Below, piece by piece: positions 36,125-47,843 of a DNA stretch of 64,000 nt. Origin of the DNA: Notospermus geniculatus (taxonomy: Eukaryota > Nemertea > Pilidiophora > Heteronemertea > Lineidae); NCBI GenBank assembly GCA_002633025.1, contig NMRB01000035.1, forward strand, positions 630,273 to 694,272, written 5' to 3'. The notes under the pieces are model-generated. The model was not told the origin of the DNA. It was given only the letters and a program-made list of their open reading frames with translations, and did no database searches. Every line of letters starts with the position of its first letter. Position 1 is the stretch's first letter. A program made the position numbers and the translations under genes.

Positions 36125-39100
36125 CATCTTCAAAAAAAGATGGTATGACCTATGTTAAACGAGGCGTCCATCAGTACCCTGCGAGTAGTCCAAACAATCT
36201 CCGAACCCAAACAGTAAACTATTGGAGGGGCGAATTGGGAAAGGACGAAATGAACAGACACCTGGTGCTGGTACGAACATCGTATTTCTTGTGAGAGCGA
36301 CTCTATGACTAGATCGATGCTACACTGGCTATGATGTCATGTGATCACTCCCCGATCACTCACCCTGGACCACCCCTTTGTTCGCAGATGAGAATAGTAT
36401 ACTACGGAGACCGCCAATCGCGTGCCAGCATCGCTCGTTCGTTTCAATACCTTGTTGTTGATGACGCGGGGACACGCTGCCGTAAAGTAGGGATAGCGAC
36501 GATGGTGTCGTAAACGGCAGGTTTAATCATTCACATCGCTGGCTCCAGTCGCTGCTCACAACATCGTCTCGTCTTTCTGATCGGAACCGCAGAGCGAAAC
36601 ATTTGAAAGTACCGACAAATACAGGAATCGTGAAGAGTTTTTCATTTCACCAACAATAAAGGATGAAATGAAAAGCATTAGTTTTACCATTATAACTGAT
36701 GACATCGTGTGATTTGTGGCTTTTTTAAGGATTAGTAATTAATGTTCTAATCATGCGGGATTTGACTGACGGACTGTGTTTATTGTTCGCAACGTGATGA
36801 TCGTAGAGTTTGCGGATTTTCGATCAGCGCGTTGTTGCTGAGATTTCATTGATTGCTTGCTTGTCTGTTTAAGGATTTAGCGCAATAAGCAGTCAATTAA
36901 CGCTGGTATAATCCAGAATAATCGGTTGAATGACTTTTGAAATTCTCGCATCGAAAACAACCCTTGAAGCATGGATTCAAAAACAGTCGAGTGTGATTCG
37001 ATATGAAATTCGTGGAACTTAAAATTCATGGTGTTTTATAACTTGTGAGTTAGGACGTCAAGTTTTTCACCAACTGTTACTTTTTTCCTCTTGGAATTAT
37101 TCGCATTTTGTGGAGTTAACCACACGCGGTTTATCGTTATCGCTTCTAATCCCTTATCCAGCTTTTTGGTGGATTAAAGAAGAAGGAGAGGTAGGCAAAA
37201 TTGTCAATCGCAACATTTTTTTATCGAAATTTTAGTATTCTTTCTTCCTGTCCAATTCCGGTGTAAGAGAATCTAATGCCCCCCGATATGTGATGTCCCC
37301 CAACGATACATTTACGGATTAAGCGGCACCATTGAATTGGACTCTAGAGAGGCCAAGACCCTTAATCCTGTGACAAACAATGCAGGGGGACATCAGAAAG
37401 ACGGGACACTAGATTCTATCACACCTGCATGTGTCAAACAGAAGACGAGGCCTAATCCATGCCTGACTGTACGAGAGACAATCAAAAAAGATGTCCCTGC
37501 AATGTTGAATCGTCATTTTGACGTCCGTATCGCAGTCAGTGTCGTAGATGAAATTCACTTTGTGGCATTTTGGATGGATTTTTTGGCAAAACTTTGATTT
37601 TTCTGTGTCTTGCAGAGGGTAATTTCAAACTAAGTCTGCAGAAAAGACCACGGCACTTAAAGACTTGAACATTCTTCGTATAATTGATTCGAAATCTTAC
37701 CCGCTCGTAATGCCTGTCACCTGGGTCTCTCCCGCTGAGTCTACCTGCAGGGCACCCGCCGATGTGTCCAATAATCCTAATCGATATCAAAGATTAAAAG
37801 TTAACATCTACTTTCTGTGAGCTTTCGATATTTGAAGCTGTCAGGCCACGCGTCTGGCCATACAATCGATATATAGCGCCATTAAGTAAAAAAAGTCTAT
37901 ACTTTGAAATCCAACTACACTCCCAATACCCGTCATTAAAGAGCAAGGTACAAGGTAAAACCGTCATTAATGAACAGGGTACAAGGTATAAAGCTTGATT
38001 GATGGTTTTCGTTTCTGTGTTTTGTGAAGGCGAAGCTAATAGCATTTGTGTCGCTTCTCTCTTATCAGCAGCGTCTTCGATGGCGTTTATTAAACTTATC
38101 ATCAGCCTGAGTCAATTTATTTTCGTGATAGATCGTTCAACTTGCTCTAATTGTTTGTGACAGATGAATATCAGCCTTCGGAACTAAAAATTTGTCGCTG
38201 CACTTTACATTTTGAGTATCCTGTCGGAGGTAAAATGATGCACAAAATGCGATGCGCTGGTTGTGCAATAAGATCTCTCGTCCGCTATTTTGCTAGTACG
38301 GATCTCCTTGTGAAAAATGAAGTGTCCCTCCGAATGAGAACGACTAAATCAGGCAGCCCAATGACATCCTCATATCGGCATTGTGGTTGGTCCGTTTGGT
38401 CCCCAACAGGAAAAGTAAGCAACGTTTCTCTTTGTCGGCCTATTATACCGCGCAGGTGTCAACCAGACATGTCACGCTCAGCATTTCTTCCAGCTCAGAG
38501 GCCAACGCGGCAACAACTAGGCCATGAAGGAAATCGTCCATGGCCGGTGGGGTAGGACCTGCCATATGCCTGGTTGCAGCACAATTGTCAATCGGCGGAA
38601 AACCCAATAGTGCAGTCACCGTAACATAGCCTATGTTAGTTGATCAATCAATTGTGGGGTTGTTTCACAAGGCCATCTAACATTCACTTCAATGCTTCTC
38701 AGGGAAAATAGAGTTAGAGTATTTTGTTTATCAAAACTGACGCTAATTTCATAAAAATTTAATGACACATTCGGGGATTAATAAATCCATTTTGCGCCAG
38801 GTCTCTCACATGCAGAATGGACGGAATCTGGAAAGAAAATTATCCATTTCGCTACCGATACTGGGGCAATGTTTTTGTTGTTTGCTGTACTTGTTGGATA
38901 CAAAACTACTCTCAGTTCCAATTCGATGTTGCACGCGTCGAATTTTTACCCCTGGCGCCGTTGATCAACCAATTTCAACGCGGTTTTCACTTAATTCCGT
39001 CATATTTCCGCCTCGACAGGTACCATTGCTGTCATTTCCTAAAATGGCGACGTGAACAAGTCGAAGTCCGCGTTGACGACCTACGTGCGAAATCGAATCG

Positions 39101-39517
39101 TGGAACTGAGTCGAAGTTCCGCGTAAAATTGAGATAGCAGAAAGATTGCGACGAGAAAATGATGGTAGTTCCCGAAAGTCAAGCGGGTTACTCGTTATCA
39201 GAGGCTTAAAACAGGCCCAGAGAATCCACTGCTTTCGTGTCCTACAGATCCGTGTCTCTGACCCTGCAGTAATTACAAATGACGAGAAATCAAATGCCAG
39301 GTTTATGCCTCCCAGATTCGTGATAATGTCAGCAACAACGATCGCCTTCAACAAGCTACTTTAATAGAACTCCTCATTAAGGAATTTGCAACAAAGCCAC
39401 AAGGGCATGAGTGATCGTTTTCTAATCTCACTCGCTCTTCTTTTATCCAACCACTGGGGACTTTCATCAGCCGGAGACTGAGGAATATTTGAATGTAGCT
39501 TTCATTTAAAACCTAGA

Positions 39518-39749
39518 GGTCGTATTCTTGGGCCCGTATTCTAGAAGCCTCCTTAACTCTAAGGTCCACTTTAATCTTTTGTATTCTACCCTGCAAACAA
39601 TAGCTAAAGGTAAACCTTAGGCTTAAGGAAGCTTCTAGAATACGGCCCTTGAAGTTTCCTTCTCTAAGGTTTACCTTTAGTGTTTGCAGGGCAAAACACC
39701 TAAGTTCAACGTGGACCTTAGAGTTAAGGAAACTTCTAGGATATGGGCC
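39518..39749. mobile_element. Family K MITE (copy B), split by a second K-like MITE
   Basis: It is the same element as 29624-29736, opened after GTCGTATTCTTG by the 118-bp insertion at 39531-39648 and resuming TTGAAGTTTCC. Host and insert share CTTAACTCTAAGG stems, so a MITE has jumped into a relative. Confidence 0.92.
39531..39648. mobile_element. recently inserted K-like MITE with TTG target duplication
   Basis: The arms are GGCCCGTATTCTAGAAGC and GCTTCTAGAATACGGCCC. TTG stands at 39528-39530 and 39649-39651, while copy A has a single TTG (29634-29636) and no insert. This filled/empty pair fixes both boundaries and the 3-bp duplication. Three-base duplications with GGSC termini are typical of PIF/Harbinger; that class is inferred. 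Confidence 0.93.
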
Positions 39750-39920
39750 ACAATGTTGTAAACCTGTCGTTAGCACAACGTTCTGCTTTTGAGATCCACG
39801 GTAGCCAAGAAGTAGGCCTACAGGGGTGATATATAGGCTGATGAAGTATACGTGCAATGTCATTCCGATTTGATATTTTACACTTTCTTAAATGTCAACA
39901 CCACTGATTGGGGTGAAGTG

Positions 39921-39970
39921 TCTTTCTCAGAACAGCCTTCTCTGGGTATGTCTGTTTCCTCCTACATTTA
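39921..39970 (+). repeat. SINE-core-like motif (copy B)
   Basis: CTTCTCTGGGTATGTCTGTT followed by TCCTCCTACATTTA corresponds to the copy-A motif at 29891 but is preceded by different sequence. Similarity to V-type SINE cores is inferred. Confidence 0.3.
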
Positions 39971-39989
39971 GAAATGATCCTATATCTCT

Positions 39990-40180
39990 GACGCCAGGAG
40001 GAGCTGTCAGTCACTTGACCAACAGGAGTCACGATGATCCAATCCAATGCCCATCGGACCCATTCACGGCTGATTGAACACCAAACAGGAGAATTTTGTA
40101 TTGTATTGGTCCACTAGAACTTTGCTGCCCTCTTTTGGTGATAAGCGCGGCTGACTGTCCTATACCCCTCGTTCCCGATT
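39990..40180. repeat. copy-B-specific insertion of ~180 bp
   Basis: Between CATCTCTGACG-like and GATTGAATATCTCACATGCT sequence, copy B carries material absent from copy A (compare 29950-29995). It includes CCAGGAGGAGCTGTCAG and GCTGCCCTCTTTTGGTG. The class is unknown and the boundaries approximate. Confidence 0.55.
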
Positions 40181-40712
40181 GAATATCTCACATGCTCTGA
40201 AATGTCAACACCGATGATTTGTAATACACGCGTTGAAGAAGGGTTGGTATCAAAAACATTGATGTGACGTCACTGTTGATTAAAGCAGGGGAATAACTGA
40301 CAATTTAGGATGACAATTTCAAAGATTTTTACAAAAACTTGTAATCACCGCTAAATGAGCAACCCACACTTTTGATTAACATCTCGAGTTTGGTAGAAAC
40401 TATTTCCCGATTACCCTTTATAGGTAAGCATCTTGAAATATCCATTTGAAACGATTTGGCAAAAATAGATGTTGATAACCTTGGATACTTATTCTAAACA
40501 GCAGCGGGGAGCCTAACCCATTCCCTGCCTGTGGGAATTTTTAAAGATTACTACCTACCGAATCTTAAATTGGACGGAAACCACGCCAAATTGGCACTCT
40601 TATGAAAACACTCCCTTAGAGCTTTCCAGTGAATACCTTTGTGATGGGTTTCTGGTGTGTTGCAGACATTTTATTTTCGGTTTCGACAAAAATGACCTCA
40701 GCAGTGAAAGGG

Positions 40713-40914
40713 TAATAGTAGACTTTACTGCCGTCAGAGGCCACCACCAGTTAACGGTCCCAGAACGTCACAAAATTTGACGTCAGTGAGAAGTGCACGC
40801 CACGACGTCATCCATATTGACGTGGACGCCATGGCTTACGTCTGTTACGTCACATTTTGTGACGTTCTTGGACCGCTAATAGGCGGCCTGTAACGGCAGT
40901 AAAGTTTCCCATTA
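40713..40914. mobile_element. Family N MITE (copy B)
   Basis: It is the counterpart of 30519-30720, nearly identical, with the same TAAT...ATTA ends and the same CRE-like words in the stem. Confidence 0.9.
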
Positions 40915-41959
40915 CAGAGAGTGTATCAACTTCCTTTCACTGCATTACCTTTCATTACAACATACTGCATTCCCTGTCGATATCTTCTACTTTATACTCA
41001 TGTGATTGATATCATTTTGATGACCACAGTTTCTACTTGTACTTTATGCCAAACCAATCGATAGATTTTACCTTTGAAGAACACTTCATCTTGAAGACCT
41101 AAGACAGTACTTTATACCAAATGAATCACAAACGCTTGCTTCAGTACCACCGGTTGTACTTTAAGCCAAATTTCGCTAGTAGTCATACATTTTCACGAGA
41201 CATTACTTAGCTTTACGACTGTGGTTTTTTTAAAAGTACATTTACATTTAGTTGCGTTTGAAGCACATTCATATCATTCTCTCAAACAAACAAGCCGACA
41301 TCTTTTAGAGAACCGTTTGTACTTGACGTCAAATCGAAAACTTAAAGCGAAAAACTTGCTGCTGCCTTAAGCTTAATAAAACGGTTTCTGCTGCAAAATA
41401 CTCTCCTTACCAGGCGATTTTTCCCAATGAACAGTTGGAGCAGGTCGGGGTAAATAAAAAATGAGCTCTTAAGTCAACTAAAGTTAATTGTATTTGCCCA
41501 CCTGTCAGCTAGGATGAAACAACCACTTTGCGTTCGCTGAAGAAGTTTATTTTAGCGAAGAAAAACCTGATTGACTTTTTGACCTGAAGATCCAATCTCG
41601 AGATCTCAAAGGTTGGACTACTTAAAAGGAAAAACAGGCAACGGTAGACTCGGGTTATGAAATCTGGCGAAATGAAAAGAATTACGATTCTGTTTGGTTC
41701 GTTGATTGTGATCTTTTAAGGTTTGTCTTCATGGGCACATATAGGTCATCTGATGGAAAGATAGCGGGATCTGAAATGAGTAAACAGGGAAAAATAGGTG
41801 AAGGAGGCGGGGTAAAGTTGGGGAAGATGAATCGGCGGAGCCGAACCCGAGGCCTATAGATATAGACGACGATATAGACGACGTTCACTAGACCATCATC
41901 TGGGGGAGAGGTTTCAGCATAGATTTCAACGTAAGAATTGGTGCTTTGTCGAAATACAT

Positions 41960-42058
41960 GGCCCATATTCATAAAACTACGTGTGACACTTATCCTTTGT
42001 TTAACACAAAAGATTATTAGTATCACTCTGACTTAAGTATGTTTATGAATATGGACCC
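41960..42058. mobile_element. Family I MITE, copy 3 (copy B, uninterrupted)
   Basis: The ends are GGCCCATATTCATAAAACTA and TTTATGAATATGGACCC. It lacks the retroelement tail of copy A and ~10 bp of the family sequence at that point. Confidence 0.9.
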
Positions 42059-42718
42059 AAACCTACATGTATATAGATAGCATGACAATACATGTTGGGA
42101 AGTCACTGACACTGTACGCAGTCTATGCACAGAGGAAACCGACAGGGCCCATGTTGTAAATCGATAAAGCAAAATATATAACAGAATAACGACTAAGCTT
42201 GCACTAATGGTTGAGGCGACATTTCAGTTCACCTGCGAGATCGTGTGCCACCGAAAATTATCATCCGGTTTATGATATTGAGCAATGACTTTAATTAAAT
42301 AACGCATTCTGGCAAATTTCCGACTGATAACGCGGCGAACTGTTCTGGCAGATTGAAAGTATCGTTGAAGATATCGTTTCGGGTTTTTGCCGTCGTTCTT
42401 TCCTTCAGCATTAGCATGATCTTGATCGAGTGTATGTAGCACATGTTGTCAAACACGACATTGTTACTAAAAGTATAAGAAAGAATGATTTCTTTTACGT
42501 CGGCAACTAGTCTTTGATATTCCCATGATACGATACATTGACAGGTTATGATGAGGGCTGTCGCTTCGTCGTCAACAGGTGCGAACGTCTTTGAAGTTTC
42601 GAGTAGGTCCACTGTGCTTGCTGTCATCATACCAAATGCAGCTTCTGTACGGAAGTGAAGACATGAAAAGGGGGAAATGGTCCAACCATTTGGCATTGGG
42701 ATCAGTGGAGATCATAGC

Positions 42719-42850
42719 TACGATAGAGGGCAGCACTCAAACCAGGTCATGGCTTTTGCGTGGGAAATAGATCAGGACCGGGATGTCACTTTCATTTCAA
42801 TAGTTTTAACCACTAGTGACCCCTATTGAGGCAGTGGGCTGGGGTCCCCA
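42719..42850 (+). repeat. Family M repeat, copy 3 (copy B)
   Basis: It is the counterpart of 32660-32800 with a short deletion after CAAACCAGGTC. It retains ACGATAGAGGGCAGCAC and CCACTAGTGACCCC. Confidence 0.85.
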
Positions 42851-43196
42851 CTGGTAGTGCAAAAGAACAATATTTCCAGTATGATATATTTCGATTGGTG
42901 CAAAGTTACGTTAAACTTCCTCAATTTTTTTCGCATAAAAGAATGATCTCTGTTCTCATAGGGTTAGTGCACCAATCACGCACTTGAAAAAAACCATTCA
43001 ACGAGCATGCCGTCCAATTTCCGCAGTTTATTTTCATTTATAATTGGCAACGCCATTAGCTGGTTTACTAGATAGCCAAGGATTAGCACAATCCTAGTTA
43101 ACAGATGAGCAGGACAAAATGATGTCGTTGAAAAACATCTTGAAAATTCTGGGCGATGATAAGGGCGACAGCAACCGTCTTGGGGGTCGCACATCG

Positions 43197-43473
43197 TCCT
43201 AGGAAACACCAATCGACCTTGTGAACACCAAGTGTCCTTGGGAACAGCAGTTGTCCTTGGAAACGCCAATTGTCCAGGGGAACGCCAATTGTCCTTGGGA
43301 ACGCCAATTGTCCAGGGGAACGCTAACCGTCCTTGGGGACCTCAGTTGTTCTTGAGAACACCATTGTCCTTGGGAACGCCGGAGTTGTCCATGAGAACGC
43401 CAATTGTCCTTGGCAACGCCAACCGTTCTTGGGAACGCCAATTGTCCTTGAGAACACCATTGTCCTTGGGAAG
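43197..43473 (+). repeat. minisatellite, ~21-bp unit
   Basis: About 13 units of AACGCCAATTGTCCTTGGG with variants (AACACCATTGTCCTTGGG, AACGCCAATTGTCCAGGGG). The array begins ~80 bp after the end of copy B. Because 21 is a multiple of three, several frames stay open through it (43199-43492 minus, 43232-43519 plus). These give repetitive peptides and are not evidence of a gene. Confidence 0.97.
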
Positions 43474-44642
43474 GCCTACCGATGTGTTTCATGAATTCTC
43501 ATTTGGGATAATTTTCTAACATTTTGCATGATTCATTTTTTCTAATGGAATATTACTTACGAGATCTCTGCTTACTTCCCCATCATCGGCTTTCTTACAC
43601 TTAGATCTAAAAAGCACCGATTTTCTACCTCATTAAACTTCATTATTTGACGAACAGATTATGATTTCATACACATTTTGTTTCTATTAAGAATATCAGC
43701 TTAACGTGCATCTTTCGAAGATGTCTGTAGATTCAGTGATATAACAACGCATCGATCTACATGCTGTTTCACAAGTTGTACTGAAATGAAACTCACCCAT
43801 AATCCAGACAGCAAACTGTGCATAAATGCATGCAGTGCTGTACAATCATGCACGCAGTTTTCACTTAAAGGTAACCTGAGATAGACTTTGATATCATCAT
43901 GCATTGTGATCAGTTTAAATTCCTAATCTCAAATATCCATTTTATCTTGCGGTGAATAGAGAACGAGAATTAGTTTACCAATCTCGCGAGATTGATGCAA
44001 AAGATATCGAGAGTTCATTTGTCACACGCCGCGTGAAATACTCTAATTCTTTTGCTTTTTAATCAAGACTGCATTTGCTTTAAGACACTGCTACATAGAT
44101 CGATCTTATTGGATGTGCCTGCTGTCTTCGATGCAAGTCCGGATGCTGACAATTTGCCGCAGGGGCGATAGAATTCCTCTCGCATGACGGGAGAAAGCAT
44201 GGCACTATTTTAAAAGCGGATGGGTACGATCTCAGCGGAAGGATACTCATGCACTAGCAAGTTGTGCTAACGTTCTTAGAAGCGGTATACTCACAGTTGC
44301 CAAATTGAAGACCTTGAGATGTCCTTTTGTCGGTGGGCATGTCGCTGTGTTCAGCGACACCTATAGGAACCAGCGAAAACATAGTCAGACAACTTTCTTA
44401 TGTTTGACCGAACCCGGTGGTCAAACATCATATCGCTGCATTCCTCAACGACAGTCTGTGGTTATTTCCCGCTCCTTTCCTAAGGCAAACGCATTCCTTC
44501 TTGCGATGTCGCATACCAGAATGTCGACTGACCAATGCTAGAGGAATAGTGAGTTTAAGAGATCGCCTCGCCAACGCCTACGCAAACGCTACACGTCGGT
44601 GCCCTCTGAGATCGCAAGGCTGTTTTTAGGACAGGGAACGTA

Positions 44643-44665
44643 AGGGTTAGGGTTAGGGTTGGGGG
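44643..44665 (+). repeat. short interstitial telomere-like repeat
   Basis: AGGGTTAGGGTTAGGGTTGG contains three adjoining TTAGGG-type hexamers. The tract is too short to show a chromosome end or fusion by itself. Confidence 0.8.
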
Positions 44666-45625
44666 TCAGGCCTGGAAAGGTTTTGGTTCTTGTCAGCAGC
44701 CACTAAATTCAAATATATATAGACCTATACGTATATTTGATGAAAGACATCAGGAAGTTTTCGATGGCTGGCAGCGGAAAAAATTTTGGAACTCAAAAAA
44801 TCGTGGGAAAAAATTGCATCCGGCCGTATGTATGTATGTACATGTACATGGCAAACCAAGCACTAACTTGAAAGATGCTGGAAAGGGGGCGATCGAAAGT
44901 TTTGGCTTCCTCTGTCAGTCCCCCGGCGTTTGTCGCTAAAAACTCAATATGATTTTGCAGTAGCCGACTATCGGTCTGAGTTTGTACACATTGGACCAGT
45001 GATGTTGATAGACTGTCATCAAACTGCCCCGAATTCAAACTATGCAAACAGCTTACTGTCACTTGGACGTCTTGGCTGCCACGAGCTAATGTACAAGTTG
45101 TCTAGAGTACCTTGGTGGAATTCTTGAACCAAAACAACCATACTTAATAATAATTGGATAGGAAAGTAATGTTTACAAATGCTTGATATAGTTTGTATTC
45201 GTCGATGGTGCGCAATGTATTTGGTATTCGAGGGGTTTCTGAAACGTGGCCGTGTCAGGACATCATCATGACAAGTATATTTTTTGTACAGTGTACATGT
45301 AAGACAAGCATTCTTTACTGACCTCTGTATTCTGTTGTTGTTGTGCCTTTTGTTTAGTAATAATCTGTGAATATTAGATGATAAAATGAAGAACAATAGT
45401 AACCCTGATACTTTACCTTCGCAGGTGAGGTGTAGGTCTACATGTTGAGCAACAATAAATACCCCTGTCACGGTCCCCTATCGTCTGCACATGCACGACA
45501 GCTCTACAGCGGACGTTATATTCTAAGCATACTAACAAGCTAATGGCCGAAAGTAGCTTACGTGTATATCATCAAAATGATGACGCATTCATTAAAAATG
45601 ATGTAATAACCAGTTCGTGCAATCA

Positions 45626-45715
45626 TACAGAAACCCTGTCACACTCATATGTATTCATCAATGGAAAGCACTCACTGAGAGCCTAATGAATACCCATATC
45701 ACTGATTCAGGTACC
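45626..45715 (+). repeat. degraded partial copy of family Q interior
   Basis: CCTGTCACACTCATATGTAT...GGAAAGCACTCACTGAGAGC...CTAATGAATACCCATAT...TTCAGGTACC follows the order of 57596-57690. Terminal repeats are not found around it. Confidence 0.55.
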
Positions 45716-46100
45716 ATTTCTCCATATTACCTACTCGGTGTAACCCACGCAGTCTGTCTACCATCTGGTAAACGACATGAAAATGACCAGATCCGCACCT
45801 GAATAAAAAAACTCCACATAAGAAAACAAACGACTTGTCTGTTTGTAAGGGGTAATCCCATTTTTTGCCGCCAACATGTTACATTGAACAGAGGAATTTC
45901 CCAGTAGGCCGGGATCAAATTGTAGTTTTTTTCACCATTTCGCACAATTGGCGATAACAGGTTCAACCCGCAGGTCGAGTTGGGCCTTAGTACTTAGATG
46001 AAATTAATCTGCAGCTCCGAGGGGATATGAATGTGGTAATAGAACACTTTGGGACACTCTGTATACGACTATTCCACTGCTGAACGTGACAATGAGGAAC

Positions 46101-46625
46101 CTAACTCACTGCCTCAATAGGTGTCACTAGTGGTTAATATATTAAATTGAAAGCAACATTCAGGCAACCTCGTCCCCAGGGGTATAGTTCGCTCAGACAA
46201 CCTCGGACCACTCGCTCACTAACCCCTGGAATCAGCTTCGGTTGCTAATCCAGGAATCTTGGACTAAATATAGGTGGCAGCACGAGTCAAAATAATCAAT
46301 TTGAAATACTAACCAGTGCTTTTTAAAATTCATTTTACAAAAAATCATCAAACCTGGATATAGATAACCTTCTGGTTTGATCCAGAATATTTTGAAAATT
46401 TCTTTGGGTATATTCTTGGATATATTTGACGGTTTCCCGTCAACCAATCACGTGCGTTAAATCCAAAGCTGATGCCAGGGGTTAGTGACGCGACCGCCAT
46501 ATTGTCAGAAAGCGAACGACCCCTGGGAACGAGGTTGACATTCAGGTCCTGATCAATTTCTCACACAAAAGGCATCCATTGTGTAGGACCTGATTACTGT
46601 GTGCTGCCCTCTATCGTAGTTAGGA
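46101..46625 (-). repeat. Family M repeat, copy 4, reversed and interrupted
   Basis: CACTGCCTCAATAGGTGTCA and CACTAGTGGTTAAT at the left, and GTGTGCTGCCCTCTATCGTAG at the right, are the two halves of family M in reverse. They are separated by the element at 46165-46537, whose removal with one 9-bp duplicate restores continuity with other copies. Confidence 0.9.
46165..46537. mobile_element. TIR element with 9-bp target duplication (Mutator-like?)
   Basis: The termini are CAACCTCGTCCCCAGGGGT and, at the right, ACCCCTGGGAACGAGGTTG (last bases 46537), with further TTCGCT / AGCGAA pairing inside. ACATTCAGG flanks both sides (46156-46164 and 46538-46546). A 9-bp duplication is typical of Mutator-type elements; the class is inferred. 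At 373 bp with no transposase frame it is non-autonomous. Confidence 0.93.
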
Positions 46626-46636
46626 TCCCCATTCTG

Positions 46637-46780
46637 CAGGCAGAGTGGCGCAGTGGATATAGCAGCGCTTGTCCACCCTGAGGTTACGGATTCGATCACC
46701 GAATTCCTTATTCGACAGAGACGGGGCCTCTCTTTGATAGCGAGGTTTTCTCCGGACACGCTTGGTTCCTCCTAATACAA
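46637..46780 (+). repeat. tRNA-headed SINE with V-like core
   Basis: TGGCGCAGTGG (46646-46656) matches a pol III A box and GGTTACGGATTCGATCACC (46682-46700) sits at B-box distance. Downstream, GGTTTTCTCCGGACACGCTT then GGTTCCTCCTA resembles the central core of V-type SINEs. The tRNA half does not fold as an intact tRNA. The tail and family are unknown. Confidence 0.7.
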
Positions 46781-46804
46781 ATTTACTTAGTATCACTAAA
46801 TATT

Positions 46805-46923
46805 GGGTCGTATTTTAGAACGTTCCTTAACGTTAAGGTCGACCTTAAGTCTATTGTAAAACCATCGAGAACAATAGATTTAAGGTGGACCTTAATGGTA
46901 AGGAACGTTCTAAAATACGGCCC
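46805..46923. mobile_element. Family K-like MITE, copy 3
   Basis: The arms are GGGTCGTATTTTAGAACGTT and AACGTTCTAAAATACGGCCC, with CCTTAACGTTAAGGTCGACC stems. No convincing target duplication is seen. Confidence 0.9.
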
Positions 46924-47843
46924 TGTGTCTTTTGAGGAAAAATTCCGCACTTAGCTCTCGGTTCTCAACTCAACTTTTGAAAAGTCGTACAGTTGATCAC
47001 GGAAAGAAAGCGCCGTTGGTGTTTTCATCTGGTGTTGGTGGTAGGATTGAGTTGAACCCCAGTGGAAAATGTATTGGCGAATTTCAGAATTGTTCAAGTA
47101 AGGTTTGCAATTTCACGTTCAGTTTTTACAATGGCCGATAGTATGACATGTCTTTTCGCATTGAACGTCCCATGAGCCAACATAGAATGATAAGAAAAGG
47201 AAAATACCATCTTATTCTTTACTTGTAGCGTACGTACTCCCAGAGGGCGGACCCTTGGAATAGTATCCATCCACTGAGGGATCGTGTAAAATAACGTTAT
47301 CGACAAATCTTATACTTTGACTGCACACGACAGAATAAAAACACGAGGTAATATAATATTGTCATAGAGGAGAAAAATGGTTCGTCTTTGTTCATGTCGG
47401 ACTGGATTATGTCTTGCAAGTTCGTTATGTTTCCTAATCTTATGTACAATTTCGTGATGGTTTTGAATTGGTAAGAAAAAAGGTTGAGAGTGTTTTAAGA
47501 AGATAAAACAGGAATTACCAGTGGTCGTTCGCTGTTGTGGTTTTTACAATGGTTTGAGTCAGGTTTCTGATACACGACTTTCTTTCTTGTTGTCAGTCAC
47601 GCAAGAGCCACGGAATACGTTTTATGGTTTTGTGGCGATTCGTGTTATTTTTTGTCAGTGGTCAGTAGTTTTCAAGTTAACGTTAGAGTAAGCGGGACGA
47701 TGTTTTCGAGAGTTTAAGAAATCGCCCCGCTAATATCAACGATAATTTTTATATTGCAAATGTACGTCAGAAATAGTGTTAGCGTTAAGTGTTATCGTCA
47801 ACACTAATAATAGAACGTTTTTTTAACTCTTGATTAACCTCTC
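46924..47843. other. spacer, nothing recognised
   Basis: There is no supported gene, repeat or RNA. Confidence 0.45.

Larger units (their letters stand above)
33067..43114 (+). repeat. ~10-kb tandem duplication, copy B
   Basis: It follows copy A head to tail with no gap: GATGAGCAGGA of copy A runs straight into TGTTTGTAGTG. It ends at the same GATGAGCAGGA word. Extra relative to A are the 118-bp MITE at 39531-39648 and ~180 bp at 39990-40180. Missing are the ~120-bp retroelement tail within MITE I and ~15 bp of the SINE. Confidence 0.97.
43474..46100. other. spacer with telomere-like tract and a degraded repeat
   Basis: No gene is recognised. It holds the TTAGGG-like tract (44643-44665), a GTAT/ACATGTAC simple repeat near 44825-44850, and a partial family Q segment at 45626-45715. 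Confidence 0.45.

Noticed and set aside
38817-39137. 106-codon frame also partly open in copy A (28982-29245)
   Set aside because: The copies differ mostly at amino-acid-changing positions with few silent changes, and the starts differ. There is no sign of selection for protein.
42295-42696. 133-codon reverse frame with a partial counterpart at 32345-32698
   Set aside because: The frame breaks differently in the two copies, differences are mostly non-silent, and no domain is recognised.
43199-43519. Overlapping open frames on both strands giving repetitive peptides
   Set aside because: They are produced by a minisatellite whose unit length is a multiple of three.
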